A stretch of DNA of 13,714 nt from DATIYF01 sp035517775. Lineage in GTDB: Bacteria > Acidobacteriota > Terriglobia > Terriglobales > Acidobacteriaceae. Positions 1 to 7,553 of the stretch are shown piece after piece. Positions within the stretch are counted from its first letter, which is position 1. Each line of letters begins with the position of its first letter. Below the pieces are notes generated by a model. It did no database searches. It worked only from the letters and a program-made list of their open reading frames with translations, and was not told where the DNA came from. Location of the stretch: contig DATIYF010000127.1 of assembly GCA_035517775.1 (NCBI GenBank), forward strand, positions 1-13,714, in the 5' to 3' direction. The translations under genes and the position numbers were made by a program.

Positions 1-50
1 GCCTCCCGTCAAGCGGCGCCGATCATCGTACTATTGTCGGGTACCGCTGT

Positions 51-127
<77 letters not shown>

Positions 128-466
128 ATCTTTTCAAGCACTTCGAACGCGTTTCTGGTTCTTTGTCTACACCGTTGTAAAAGATTTTGAGACGGTCAGA
201 TCCTCCCAGTTCAACAAAGTGCATTGCCGCGAGGGCCCGTGGCATGAAGTTCGTTTTGGTTCTGTGCGAGCCATAGAAATTTCCTCCTGGCCCGCAAAAA
301 GACACACTGGTGAGGAAGCACCTATTCATCGCTTAGTTGGAAAGAGGATGGGGATCGTCCGACCGGCAGGCAGAGTTGGACAGATCATTGCACGAGGCGA
401 CCGCAGATAGCTAACCCGGGTTTATCTCGGCCGCGATCGTGAAACGAATAAACGCAACTACCATAA

Positions 467-610
467 CCGAACCATCACCATGGGAATGTATTCTTTTGGC
501 AGGCCACGGGCGCGCAGGCGTTCAACCTCAGCTGCAGCTATGACGCGCTTAACCGGGTTTCTAGCCTAAGCGCCTTCTCCCGTCGCCGACGAATGACCGC
601 AGGTGACTGA
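467..610 (+). pseudogene. Possible remnant of an RHS/YD-repeat protein
   Basis: A frame open only from 467 (after a TAA at 464-466) to the TGA at 608-610 contains the peptide SYDALNRVSSLSAFS at about 539-580, preceded by ATGAQAFNLSC. The 'YDALNRV.S' pattern is the hallmark of RHS/YD repeats, which build the cocoon of large secreted polymorphic toxins and wall-associated proteins. There is no start codon with a ribosome binding site and no second repeat, so this would be a scrap left by deletion or recombination. The match covers about 15 residues and could be chance. Confidence 0.25.
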
Positions 611-676
611 ATGATCTCGGGCATTGCGGGCTTCCCCAGGCTCACGCCCGCTTTGGACGCAGGGGCCACCATTTCT

Positions 677-690
677 GTGATCGTACTCAC
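677..690. promoter_or_regulatory. Crp/Fnr-family-like operator, distal site upstream of maeB
   Basis: GTGA-TCGTAC-TCAC, preceded by T at 676 (TGTGA). The arms are perfectly symmetric with the 6-bp spacer of the CRP consensus TGTGA-N6-TCACA. Its centre (683.5) is 62 bp, close to six helical turns, from the second site. The match is seen directly; which regulator binds is inferred. Confidence 0.4.
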
Positions 691-738
691 CCGAAATGAA
701 CGTTTCGCGACCTGGGTACCTCGCGGTCACTAGCTCCC

Positions 739-752
739 GTGATTTCGATCAC
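739..752. promoter_or_regulatory. Crp/Fnr-family-like operator, proximal site upstream of maeB
   Basis: GTGAT-TTCG-ATCAC, a palindrome with 5-bp arms that fits both GTGA-N6-TCAC (Crp type) and TGAT-N4-ATCA (Fnr type). A weak -10-like hexamer GACAAT lies at 776-781. If that is used, transcription would start near 788 and this site would be centred near -42, the position of an activator touching RNA polymerase. No good -35 is visible, as expected for an activator-dependent promoter. Confidence 0.45.
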
Positions 753-853
753 TTCTATTTCCCCTTATTCACTACGACAATTCTCGATGTACAAGCTTGC
801 ACGGCCCGTCTGCAACGTGACCGTGAGCCAAGACCCGGCCAAAGTCGGGCTTC

Positions 854-860
854 AAGGAGG
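854..860 (+). promoter_or_regulatory. Strong ribosome binding site of maeB
   Basis: AAGGAGG lies 5 nt before ATG 866 and fixes that start codon. Confidence 0.85.
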
Positions 861-865
861 AATCG

Positions 866-3163
866 ATGCCGGTCACCAAGCAGCAAGCCCTCGACTACCA
901 CTTCGGGGCGCGTCCGGGCAAGGTGGAGGTGAGCCCCAGCAAGCCTTGCCGTACGCAACGGGATTTGAGTTTGGCCTACACCCCGGGAGTTGCGTATCCC
1001 TGCCTGGAAATCCAACGGGATCCACAGGAAGCTTTCAAATATACCGCCCGGGGCAACCTAGTGGCGGTTATCAGCAACGGCAGTGCGGTGCTCGGTCTGG
1101 GCAATATCGGCGCCCTCGCCGGCAAGCCGGTAATGGAAGGCAAGGGAGTGTTATTCAAGCGCTTTGCTGACGTTGACGTCTTCGATATCGAACTCAACAG
1201 CCACGATCCTGATGAGATCATTCGAGTCTGTCAGGTCCTGGAGCCGACCTTCGGCGGGATCAATCTGGAAGACATCAAAGCGCCCGAGTGCTTCTATATC
1301 GAGCAGACATTGAGAAAGACGCTCAAGATTCCGGTCTTTCACGACGATCAGCACGGGACCGCGATCATATCCGGAGCTGCCCTACTGAACGCTCTTGAGA
1401 TCGCCAACAAAGACATTGGCGATATACGGGTGGTGTTCAACGGCGCGGGAGCAGCCGGCATTGCCTGCGCAGAGCACTATGTTCGTCTTGGCGTCAAGCG
1501 AGAGAATGTGGTCCTCTGCGATACCAAAGGGGTGGTTTATAAAGGCCGCGAAGAAGGCATGAGCCGGCAAAAAGACCGCTTTGCATGCAACACTCCCTGG
1601 CGCACGCTGACGGACGCGATCAGGGATGCCGACGTATTTGTGGGCTGCTCGGTGAAGGGAGCGGTGACGGGGGAAATGCTGCGGTCGATGGCGCCGCGCC
1701 CTATTGTTTTCGCGATGGCGAACCCGGATCCGGAGATTACCTACGAGGAGGCCAAGGCCAGCCGGAAGGATGTCATCATTGCCACCGGCCGGTCAGACTA
1801 TCCCAACCAGGTGAATAACGTTCTTGGTTTTCCGTTCATCTTCCGCGGGGCCCTGGATGTGCGGGCCACCACCATCAATGAACCCATGATGCTGGCGGCT
1901 ACCAAGGCGCTGGCGGCCCTGGCGAAAGCCGACGCTCCCGACTCCGTATGCCGCGCATACGGGGTACAACGCCTGCAGTTTGGCCCCGACTATCTGATCC
2001 CCAAGCCATTTGATTCGCGGGTGCTGGTATGGGAAGCATCGGGGGTAGCCTTGGCGGCAATGAAGAGCCGGGTGGCCCAGCACTGGATCGACATTGACGC
2101 CTATCGCGAGCAATTGGAACGCCGCCTGGGCAAAGCCCATGAGATTTCGCGGACCATGATCCACAAGGCGCAAACGCGACCAAAGACAGTGGTTTTTCCC
2201 GAAGGGGATAATGACAAAATCCTGCGCGCGGCGCATGCACTGGTCGAAGACGGAATCGCAATTCCGCTTCTGCTCGGAGATCCGGCAATCATCCGCGCGC
2301 GAGCGCTAGCTCTGGGGCTGGATGTGGAACAGGTGACGATGATTGATCCGGCAACGTCAAACCTGAGCCAGAACTACGGGGAGGAGCTTTTCCGCCTGCG
2401 GCAGCGGCGTGGCATGACCCTGACGGGAGCTGCCACGCTCTTGAAGAACCGCAACGTCTTTGCCGCCATGATGGTGCACATGGGGCATGCCGATGCCATG
2501 GTGGCTGGCGTGAGCCAGCATTTTCCGGATACCATTCGCCCCGCTCTTCAGATCATACGCATGCGCGAAGGCTTGCACCGGGTTTCGGGTTGTTACCCGA
2601 TGGTCTCACGGACCGGGAGCCTGTATTTCCTGGCGGATACCAGCGTAAATATTGATCCCACCGCCGAAGACCTGGTCGAAATTGCCCTGTGCACGGCAGA
2701 GACGGCGCGCCGCTTCGATGTGGTGCCGCGTGTCGCGATGCTCTCCTTTTCGACCTTCGGCAGTGTCAAGCACCCCTTGAGCGACAAGATTCGCCGGGCA
2801 GTTGAACTTCTGCATCAAGCGGACCCGGCGCTGATCGTTGATGGAGAAATCATGGCGGACGTTGCTGTTTCCCCGGAGGTAGTCGAAGAACTGTATCCGT
2901 TCAGTTGCCTGAAGGGGGGTGCGAATGTTCTCATATTTCCCGACCTGAACTCCGCCAATATCGCATACAAACTGCTGGCGAAGGTCGGCGGTGCCGAAAC
3001 CCTCGGCCCCGTTTTGATGGGAATGAGCAAACCCGTACACCTGGTGCCACGAAACGCGGACGTGGAAGAGATTGTGAACGCGGCTGCGATGGCGGTTGTG
3101 GATGCGCAGGAGGCCGCGGCATCCGCTCCGCCGCAACCTCTGACTGCCGCTGTTTTGCAATGA
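866..3163 (+). CDS. maeB: NADP-dependent malic enzyme, MaeB type, with C-terminal phosphotransacetylase-like domain
   Basis: 765 residues, close to the usual length of MaeB-type enzymes. It oxidatively decarboxylates malate to pyruvate and CO2, reducing NADP, in the cytoplasm, linking the TCA cycle to pyruvate and NADPH supply. The malic domain (about 1-420) shows SLAYTPGVA with the catalytic Tyr38, EGKG with Lys93, the metal-binding LEDIKAPE (Glu135, Asp136) and FHDDQHGTA (Asp160/161), and a GAGAAG nucleotide fold at 193-198. Residues from about 435, starting at KTVVFPEG, form a phosphotransacetylase-like domain that in this family is thought to act as a regulatory, acetyl-CoA-sensing module rather than an enzyme. 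NADP preference is assigned from the family. The start is set by AAGGAGG 5 nt upstream. The gene appears to be transcribed alone and faces the oppositely oriented oxidoreductase gene. Two Crp/Fnr-like sites lie 114-189 nt upstream. Confidence 0.95.
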   Translation: MPVTKQQALDYHFGARPGKVEVSPSKPCRTQRDLSLAYTPGVAYPCLEIQRDPQEAFKYTARGNLVAVISNGSAVLGLGNIGALAGKPVMEGKGVLFKRFADVDVFDIELNSHDPDEIIRVCQVLEPTFGGINLEDIKAPECFYIEQTLRKTLKIPVFHDDQHGTAIISGAALLNALEIANKDIGDIRVVFNGAGAAGIACAEHYVRLGVKRENVVLCDTKGVVYKGREEGMSRQKDRFACNTPWRTLTDAIRDADVFVGCSVKGAVTGEMLRSMAPRPIVFAMANPDPEITYEEAKASRKDVIIATGRSDYPNQVNNVLGFPFIFRGALDVRATTINEPMMLAATKALAALAKADAPDSVCRAYGVQRLQFGPDYLIPKPFDSRVLVWEASGVALAAMKSRVAQHWIDIDAYREQLERRLGKAHEISRTMIHKAQTRPKTVVFPEGDNDKILRAAHALVEDGIAIPLLLGDPAIIRARALALGLDVEQVTMIDPATSNLSQNYGEELFRLRQRRGMTLTGAATLLKNRNVFAAMMVHMGHADAMVAGVSQHFPDTIRPALQIIRMREGLHRVSGCYPMVSRTGSLYFLADTSVNIDPTAEDLVEIALCTAETARRFDVVPRVAMLSFSTFGSVKHPLSDKIRRAVELLHQADPALIVDGEIMADVAVSPEVVEELYPFSCLKGGANVLIFPDLNSANIAYKLLAKVGGAETLGPVLMGMSKPVHLVPRNADVEEIVNAAAMAVVDAQEAAASAPPQPLTAAVLQ

Positions 3164-3261
3164 ATCTGGACTGCACTTGTGAGAATGGCTGCTGAGCTCC
3201 GGCCCGCAGCTCCGGTGGCCCACCTGCCTTGACCGGCCCGGTCTGCGGGATGAAAACAATC

Positions 3262-4182
3262 TCAAGCCACCAGCAGGATCTTTCCCACACCACCCTTCTC
3301 CGCCGTGGCTTGGGCCTGGGCCGCTTCACTCAGAGGCAGTTTCAGGCTGATCGGAATTACCAGCTTGCCGTCCCGCACCGCCTCGGCCATGAACTCCAGC
3401 GTTGGCCGGTCGAATTTCGAGAACACGTGCACCACTCTTACAGATGGGTAGTCCGCGGCGTTATGGGGCAGGTCGACAACCGATGCATAAACTCCTCCCG
3501 CCTTAACCCTGGCAATCAGCTTCTCGGCGGTTCTTCCGCCCACCGTATCCGCCACCGCATCGAGCGGCGGTAGATTCCCAAGCACGGTGTCATCATCGGT
3601 TGCGGCGACCTGGTCCGCGCCGACTGTCTTCGCCCCGCCGCTCTGCACATCATCCATCTGCCTCTTCAAAACCCCGGCGATCACGGTGGCTCCGCGTGCC
3701 TTGGCCGTGAATACCGCCGAACGCCCCACATTTCCCGCAGCTCCTGCGACCAGAACCGTCTGGCCCGTTTTGATTTCCGTAGCTAAGAGCAGTTGATTGC
3801 CAGTCGTCGTCACCAGCGGCAACGCTGCCGCCTGGATCAAATCGAGTCCCTCCGGAACTTTCGCCAGGACCGCGGCCTTCACCACACAAAGCTCTGCGTA
3901 AGTATTGTTCGCCATAGCGAACACCCGGTCGCCGGCAGAAAAGCCTTCCACTCCCGGCCCAGTCTTCACCACTGTGCCCGCCATATCGACTCCGATAAGC
4001 CCGGGGAACTTGAGCGGATAAAAATCCTTGGTCAATCCAGCCCGCCGCTTGTAGTCAATCGGATTCACGCTGGAGGCAGCGACCCGCACCAGCACCTCGC
4101 CCGGTCCCGGAACTGGGTCAGGATATTCTTCAAACTTGAGTACTTCAGGACCGCCATATTGGTGCACAACAACTGCTTTCAT
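3262..4182 (-). CDS. NADPH:quinone oxidoreductase-type (zeta-crystallin-like) MDR protein
   Basis: 306 residues, normal for the zinc-free branch of the medium-chain dehydrogenase/reductase superfamily. These cytoplasmic enzymes use NADPH to reduce quinones or other activated carbonyls. The N-terminal GroES-like domain opens with MKAVVVHQYGGPEVL and carries the typical VAASSVNPIDYKRR. The Rossmann domain has AGAAGNVG at 146-153, the family's nucleotide-binding loop, and the protein ends in GGVGKILLVA. The zinc ligands of alcohol dehydrogenases are absent. The start is supported by AAGGAG about 8 nt upstream on the minus strand. A short ORF ends only 3 nt before the start, and that Shine-Dalgarno lies inside its last codons, so the two may be translationally coupled. 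The true substrate cannot be read from sequence. Confidence 0.88.
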   Translation of the reverse strand: MKAVVVHQYGGPEVLKFEEYPDPVPGPGEVLVRVAASSVNPIDYKRRAGLTKDFYPLKFPGLIGVDMAGTVVKTGPGVEGFSAGDRVFAMANNTYAELCVVKAAVLAKVPEGLDLIQAAALPLVTTTGNQLLLATEIKTGQTVLVAGAAGNVGRSAVFTAKARGATVIAGVLKRQMDDVQSGGAKTVGADQVAATDDDTVLGNLPPLDAVADTVGGRTAEKLIARVKAGGVYASVVDLPHNAADYPSVRVVHVFSKFDRPTLEFMAEAVRDGKLVIPISLKLPLSEAAQAQATAEKGGVGKILLVA

Positions 4183-4185
4183 CTC

Positions 4186-4347
4186 TCATCTCCTTAGCTC
4201 ACACTGTATTTCCTCCGTGTCAAGGCCCGCCTCAAACACGGCAATGAAGCCACCAGCAAGGAAATACAGCAATTGGACAATGGTTTTCGTCTGCGCCTCC
4301 GCCTTAGCCAGCCGGATGAAGTTTCCTTTGTTTTGAGCGCTCCTCAT
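4186..4347 (-). CDS. Possible small hypothetical protein, upstream of the oxidoreductase
   Basis: An ATG-started frame of 53 residues ends 3 nt before the quinone-oxidoreductase start. The middle, IVQLLYFLAGGFIAVFEAG, is hydrophobic enough for one membrane segment, preceded by a basic stretch (RLAKAEAQTK) and followed by an acidic tail. There is no Shine-Dalgarno; a TAATAT -10-like hexamer lies at 4361-4366, 13 nt before the ATG. A longer GTG start at 4413 is possible but less likely. Third-position GC is only modestly raised. I recognise no family. The tight junction with the next gene is the main argument that it is real. Confidence 0.3.
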   Translation of the reverse strand: MRSAQNKGNFIRLAKAEAQTKTIVQLLYFLAGGFIAVFEAGLDTEEIQCELRR

Positions 4348-4472
4348 AATTACCGAGCCGATATTACCACCGAATTGGCCGCACTCCCGCCGTAACCTTT
4401 TCCCCCTTCCCACCGTTTATCGTATGTAGTGCAAAATAGCAGCGCGGCCTGAGGGGCAATTCCGGAGCACGG

Positions 4473-5009
4473 TTGAAGGCTCTCAAGCAGGAGACCGAGG
4501 AGCGGCTTCTGGTGGAAGCGGCGCAGCAAGACCCGCGCCGGTTCGCCGCGCTCTACGAGCGCAATTTTCATCGTGTGTATGCCTATGTCAGCAAGCGCGT
4601 GCCCAGCCGCGAGGAAGCCGAGGACATCACCTCCGAAGTCTTCCATCAGGCTTTGGCGAAAATCGGCAGCTTCGAGTGGCGCGGCGCTCCGTTTGCCTCG
4701 TGGCTGTTTCGCATCGCGGCCAACACCATCACCGACCGCTGGCGAACCGCGGGCAAGGAAATCACTGAGCCTATCGCCGATCCGCCCGACGAGCACACCG
4801 CTAAAGACATCGAGCGCCGCGCTTTGCTTTTCGAACTGGTCGAAAGCCTTCCCGCCGATCAGCGCCGCGTGGTCACCATGCGCTTTGTGGAGCAGAAGAA
4901 AATTCGCGAGATCGCCCTCGAGCTTGGCCGCACCGAGGGGGCCGTGAAGCAATTGCAACTCCGCGCCCTGGAAAACCTGCGGGCGCGCCTGGAGGGTGCC
5001 CATGCCTAA
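4473..5009 (+). CDS. ECF-type RNA polymerase sigma factor
   Basis: 178 residues, the normal size of an extracytoplasmic-function sigma factor carrying only regions 2 and 4. Region 2 (about 26-91) includes LYERNFHRVYAYV, the -10-recognition helix with REEAEDITSEVF, and FASWLFRIAANTITDRWR. Region 4 (about 118-175) includes ESLPADQRRVVTMRF and the helix-turn-helix IREIALELGRTEGAVKQ. It would direct core RNA polymerase to a specific promoter set. The start is TTG at 4473, with GGAG 5 nt upstream; no better ATG exists. The last 8 nt overlap the next gene, so the pair is co-translated. No transmembrane anti-sigma gene follows; the next gene's N-terminus may fill that role. No ECF41-type SnoaL-like extension is present. 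Confidence 0.93.
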   Translation: MKALKQETEERLLVEAAQQDPRRFAALYERNFHRVYAYVSKRVPSREEAEDITSEVFHQALAKIGSFEWRGAPFASWLFRIAANTITDRWRTAGKEITEPIADPPDEHTAKDIERRALLFELVESLPADQRRVVTMRFVEQKKIREIALELGRTEGAVKQLQLRALENLRARLEGAHA

Positions 5010-6462
5010 GCGCTCTCTATTTGACCAGCTGAATCATTCGGTGGAGGGACTGCTGGCCGGTTCCACCACCAACCAGACCAAAATTGATCCGGAACTCGCG
5101 CCGCTGGCAGCCATCGCCGCCGAACTGCGCATGCTGCCACGCCCGGAGTTCCGCAAACGGCTGCAGGCCGACTTTGAGAGGAGTGCCTCTATGGCTAGTA
5201 TGACCGAACCCGCCACCGCAACTCGCACCTTTGCCGCTCCGCGGCTGACCTTCCGGGATCCCGCGGCCGCCATCGAGTTCTACAAGAGCGCCTTCGGCGC
5301 GCGGGAAACCATGCGCTTCGAAACCCCATCCGGCATTGGCCACGCGGAGATCATGATCGGCGACTCGGTCATCATGCTCGCCGGGGAATGGCCGGAAGGC
5401 AATCGCTACAGCGCAGAAACGCTCGGCAACTCCCCGGTGTTGATGCAGATCGAAGTGCCCGACGTAGACGCATCGGTGGCACGGGCGCTTGGCGCCGGCG
5501 CTGAGCTCGTGGCCCCCGCGACCGACCAGTTCTACGGGTCTCGCGACGCTCGAGTACGCGATCCGTTTGGATATATCTGGGGCCTGCACACGGTGAAGGA
5601 AGAAATGACCGTCGAGGAAATGCACCAACGCTTCCAGGCGATGATGAAGCAGCAGCAAGCCAAAGAGCCGGCCGTCAGCCCGGTTCCTAAAGGCTATCGC
5701 ACGGTCACGCCTTATCTGGTCGCGAAGGATGGGGCGGCCCTGATTGACTTCATGAAGCAGACCTTCAGCGCAGAAGAGCTATTCCGCGATATCGGCTCGG
5801 CCGGCGGCATTCATTGCGAACTCCGCGTCGGCGATTCCATGCTGATGGCGGGCGGCGGCATCCCGGGGCGCGAATTCAAATCCACGGCGAACACGCACGC
5901 GCTGCACGTCTTTGTCGAAGATCCCGATGCCGTCTATCAGCGCGCACTGAAGGCCGGCGCCACTTCCATTCAGCCGCCGAGAGATCAGGAGTATGGCGAG
6001 CGCTCCGCCAGCGTGAAGGATCCCGCCGGCAACTTCTGGTACATCGCCAAAGGCACGGGCGAGAGCTACATTCCCCGCGGCTTGAACAACGTGAACGTTT
6101 ATATGCATCCGCGCCGCGCCGAACCGGTCATCAACTTCCTGAAACGCGGCTTCGGAGCGCAGGAGATTGCGCGCTATGCCTCGCCCGATGGAGTCATTCA
6201 GCACGCGGAGATTCGCGTCGGCACCTCGGTGGTCGAGATGGGCGAGGCCCACGACCCTTACCAGCCGATGCCTGCCATGTTCTATCTCTACGTGCCCGAC
6301 TGCGACGCGGTCTATCGCCGCGCACTCGCAGCCGGCGCAGTCTCCGTGGCTGAGCCAGTGGATCAGCCCTATGGCGACCGCAGCGGCGCGGTGAAAGATG
6401 CATTCGGTAACACCTGGTACATCGCCACCAACTTGCGCGAGGTTGCCCCAAGAGGCGCGTAG
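5002..6462 (+). CDS. Three-domain VOC (glyoxalase/PhnB-like) protein with anti-sigma-like N-terminal region
   Basis: 486 residues from ATG 5002. This start is preferred over an in-frame GTG at 4996 because GGAGGG (4991-4996) lies 5 nt before the ATG. Residues 1-65 hold a short helical region, with IDPELAPLAAIAAELRMLP followed by RPEFRKRLQADFE, resembling the N-terminal cytoplasmic part of proteins encoded next to ECF sigma factors in acidobacteria. Three VOC domains of the PhnB-like class follow at about 78-198, 235-352 and 362-478. Each has an N-terminal A.FYK.AF-like segment, a HAEI or HCEL strand (His114, His271, His401) and an ending like YGDRSGAVKDAFGNTWYIAT. VOC domains bind metals or small ligands and serve in isomerisation, dioxygenation or drug binding. 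No membrane segment is visible. Ligand and function are unknown; the 8-nt overlap ties it to the sigma factor. Confidence 0.88.
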   Translation: MPKRSLFDQLNHSVEGLLAGSTTNQTKIDPELAPLAAIAAELRMLPRPEFRKRLQADFERSASMASMTEPATATRTFAAPRLTFRDPAAAIEFYKSAFGARETMRFETPSGIGHAEIMIGDSVIMLAGEWPEGNRYSAETLGNSPVLMQIEVPDVDASVARALGAGAELVAPATDQFYGSRDARVRDPFGYIWGLHTVKEEMTVEEMHQRFQAMMKQQQAKEPAVSPVPKGYRTVTPYLVAKDGAALIDFMKQTFSAEELFRDIGSAGGIHCELRVGDSMLMAGGGIPGREFKSTANTHALHVFVEDPDAVYQRALKAGATSIQPPRDQEYGERSASVKDPAGNFWYIAKGTGESYIPRGLNNVNVYMHPRRAEPVINFLKRGFGAQEIARYASPDGVIQHAEIRVGTSVVEMGEAHDPYQPMPAMFYLYVPDCDAVYRRALAAGAVSVAEPVDQPYGDRSGAVKDAFGNTWYIATNLREVAPRGA

Positions 6463-6511
6463 ATCGGTGGCGAGCTCTGCTCACAATTAGGGCGATCTCT
6501 CGGCGCTGCGC

Positions 6512-6517
6512 TATAGT
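6512..6517 (+). promoter_or_regulatory. -10-like box directly before thiL
   Basis: TATAGT (5 of 6 to TATAAT) ends 9 nt before the TTG start at 6527, which would place the 5' end within a few bases of the start codon. No Shine-Dalgarno and no clear -35 are visible. Confidence 0.4.
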
Positions 6518-6526
6518 TGACCCGCT

Positions 6527-7489
6527 TTGCCGCTTACAGAGAAAACACTGATTGCTGCCATCCGCCGGCAGGCGCGAAGCGGTTCGAGCGTCGTTGCCGG
6601 CATTGGCGATGACAGCGCCGTGCTGCGCGTCCCCCGCGGCCACCTGGCCCTGCTCACGACCGATTTCAGTCTCGAAGGAATTCATTTCCGCCGCCGGTGG
6701 CACCCCCCAGAGTCGGTTGGGCATCGCTGCCTCACCCGTGGCCTGAGCGATATTGCCTCTATGGGAGGCACTCCCATCGCAGCTTTCCTCTCGCTGGCCC
6801 TGCCACGAGGGCTTTCTCCGGACTGGGTAGCTGGATTCATGCATGGACTGCTGAAGCTGGCGGCGAGGTTTAAGGTCACTCTGGCCGGCGGCGATACCGC
6901 TGAATCTTCTGCCGGCATTTTGGCCGATATCGTGGTTCTCGGCTCTGTTCCGCGTGGCAAGGCGGTGCTGCGCTCCAGTGCCAGGCCCGGCGATCGAATC
7001 TGCGTGAGCGGAGAATTGGGCGCCTCGTCCGCCACGCTGCATTGCATGATGGCCCAGCCGAGGCGAAGGCTGAATCCGCGTGAGTATTCATGCCACTTTT
7101 TCCCCCAGCCCAGGCTCGCGCTCGGGCGCTATCTGCGCGAACATAATCTGGCCTCATCCATGATTGATCTCAGCGACGGCCTTTCCACCGACCTCGCACA
7201 CATCTGCGAAGAAAGTGGCGTCGGCGCGGAAGTCCACACCGCCCAGATTCCGCTAGCCAGCTTCGGACGGCCGCCGCGCAAGGTCAGCCTTGAACAAGCC
7301 CTGCATGGCGGCGAAGACTATGAACTGCTGTTCACGGTTCCTCCGGGCAGGAAGGTACCGGGACGAATCGCCGCTTCGCCTATCACTCCAATCGGGCAAA
7401 TCACGCGCGGCAAGCGAGTCGTTTTGACCGATCCAACCGGCAAAGGCCGCGAACTCTCCCCTCAGGGCTGGGAACATTTCAGAAAGTGA
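6527..7489 (+). CDS. thiL: Thiamine-monophosphate kinase
   Basis: 320 residues. It phosphorylates thiamine monophosphate with ATP to thiamine diphosphate, the last step of cofactor synthesis, in the cytoplasm. Seen in order: GIGDDSAVL at 25-33, TTDFSLEGIHF at 44-54, SDIASMGGTP at 74-83, LAGGDTAES at 119-127, GDRICVSGELG at 155-165, MIDLSDGLSTDL at 212-223 and GGEDYELLFT at 261-270. These are the metal, ATP and substrate motifs of the PurM-like kinase family, with no gap. The start is TTG: a stop lies at 6518-6520 and the next residues match the family N-terminus. No ribosome binding site is visible; a -10-like TATAGT sits 9 nt upstream. No other thiamine gene is in the window. Confidence 0.94.
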   Translation: MPLTEKTLIAAIRRQARSGSSVVAGIGDDSAVLRVPRGHLALLTTDFSLEGIHFRRRWHPPESVGHRCLTRGLSDIASMGGTPIAAFLSLALPRGLSPDWVAGFMHGLLKLAARFKVTLAGGDTAESSAGILADIVVLGSVPRGKAVLRSSARPGDRICVSGELGASSATLHCMMAQPRRRLNPREYSCHFFPQPRLALGRYLREHNLASSMIDLSDGLSTDLAHICEESGVGAEVHTAQIPLASFGRPPRKVSLEQALHGGEDYELLFTVPPGRKVPGRIAASPITPIGQITRGKRVVLTDPTGKGRELSPQGWEHFRK

Positions 7490-7541
7490 TCCCCGCCCGT
7501 GAGAATCACCTTCGTAACTCAACCTGCCGCGCAATCGGGAT

Positions 7542-7547
7542 TACAGT
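7542..7547 (+). promoter_or_regulatory. -10-like box directly before the small secreted-protein gene
   Basis: TACAGT ends 6 nt before ATG 7554, so transcription could begin at or next to the A of the ATG. There is no clear -35, and the only purine stretch (AGAGG) is too close to the ATG to act as a normal ribosome binding site. Confidence 0.35.
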
Positions 7548-7553
7548 AGAGGT

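Larger units (their letters stand above)
128..865. other. Long gap with no intact gene, between tRNA-Pro and maeB
   Basis: No reading frame here has a convincing start, ribosome binding site and protein-like composition. Two things stand out: a short in-frame stretch resembling an RHS repeat (467-610), and two GTGA-N6-TCAC palindromes (677-690, 739-752) upstream of the malic enzyme gene. The stretch from about 128 to 460 is less GC-rich than the neighbouring genes and shows nothing I recognise. Confidence 0.6.

Noticed and set aside
3231..3243. GACCG-GCC-CGGTC palindrome as terminator between maeB and the oxidoreductase gene
   Set aside because: Five-bp stem with a 3-nt loop and no T-run on either strand; too weak to call.
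4996..5001. GTG start for the VOC protein
   Set aside because: It sits at the edge of the Shine-Dalgarno GGAGGG itself; ATG 5002 has correct spacing.
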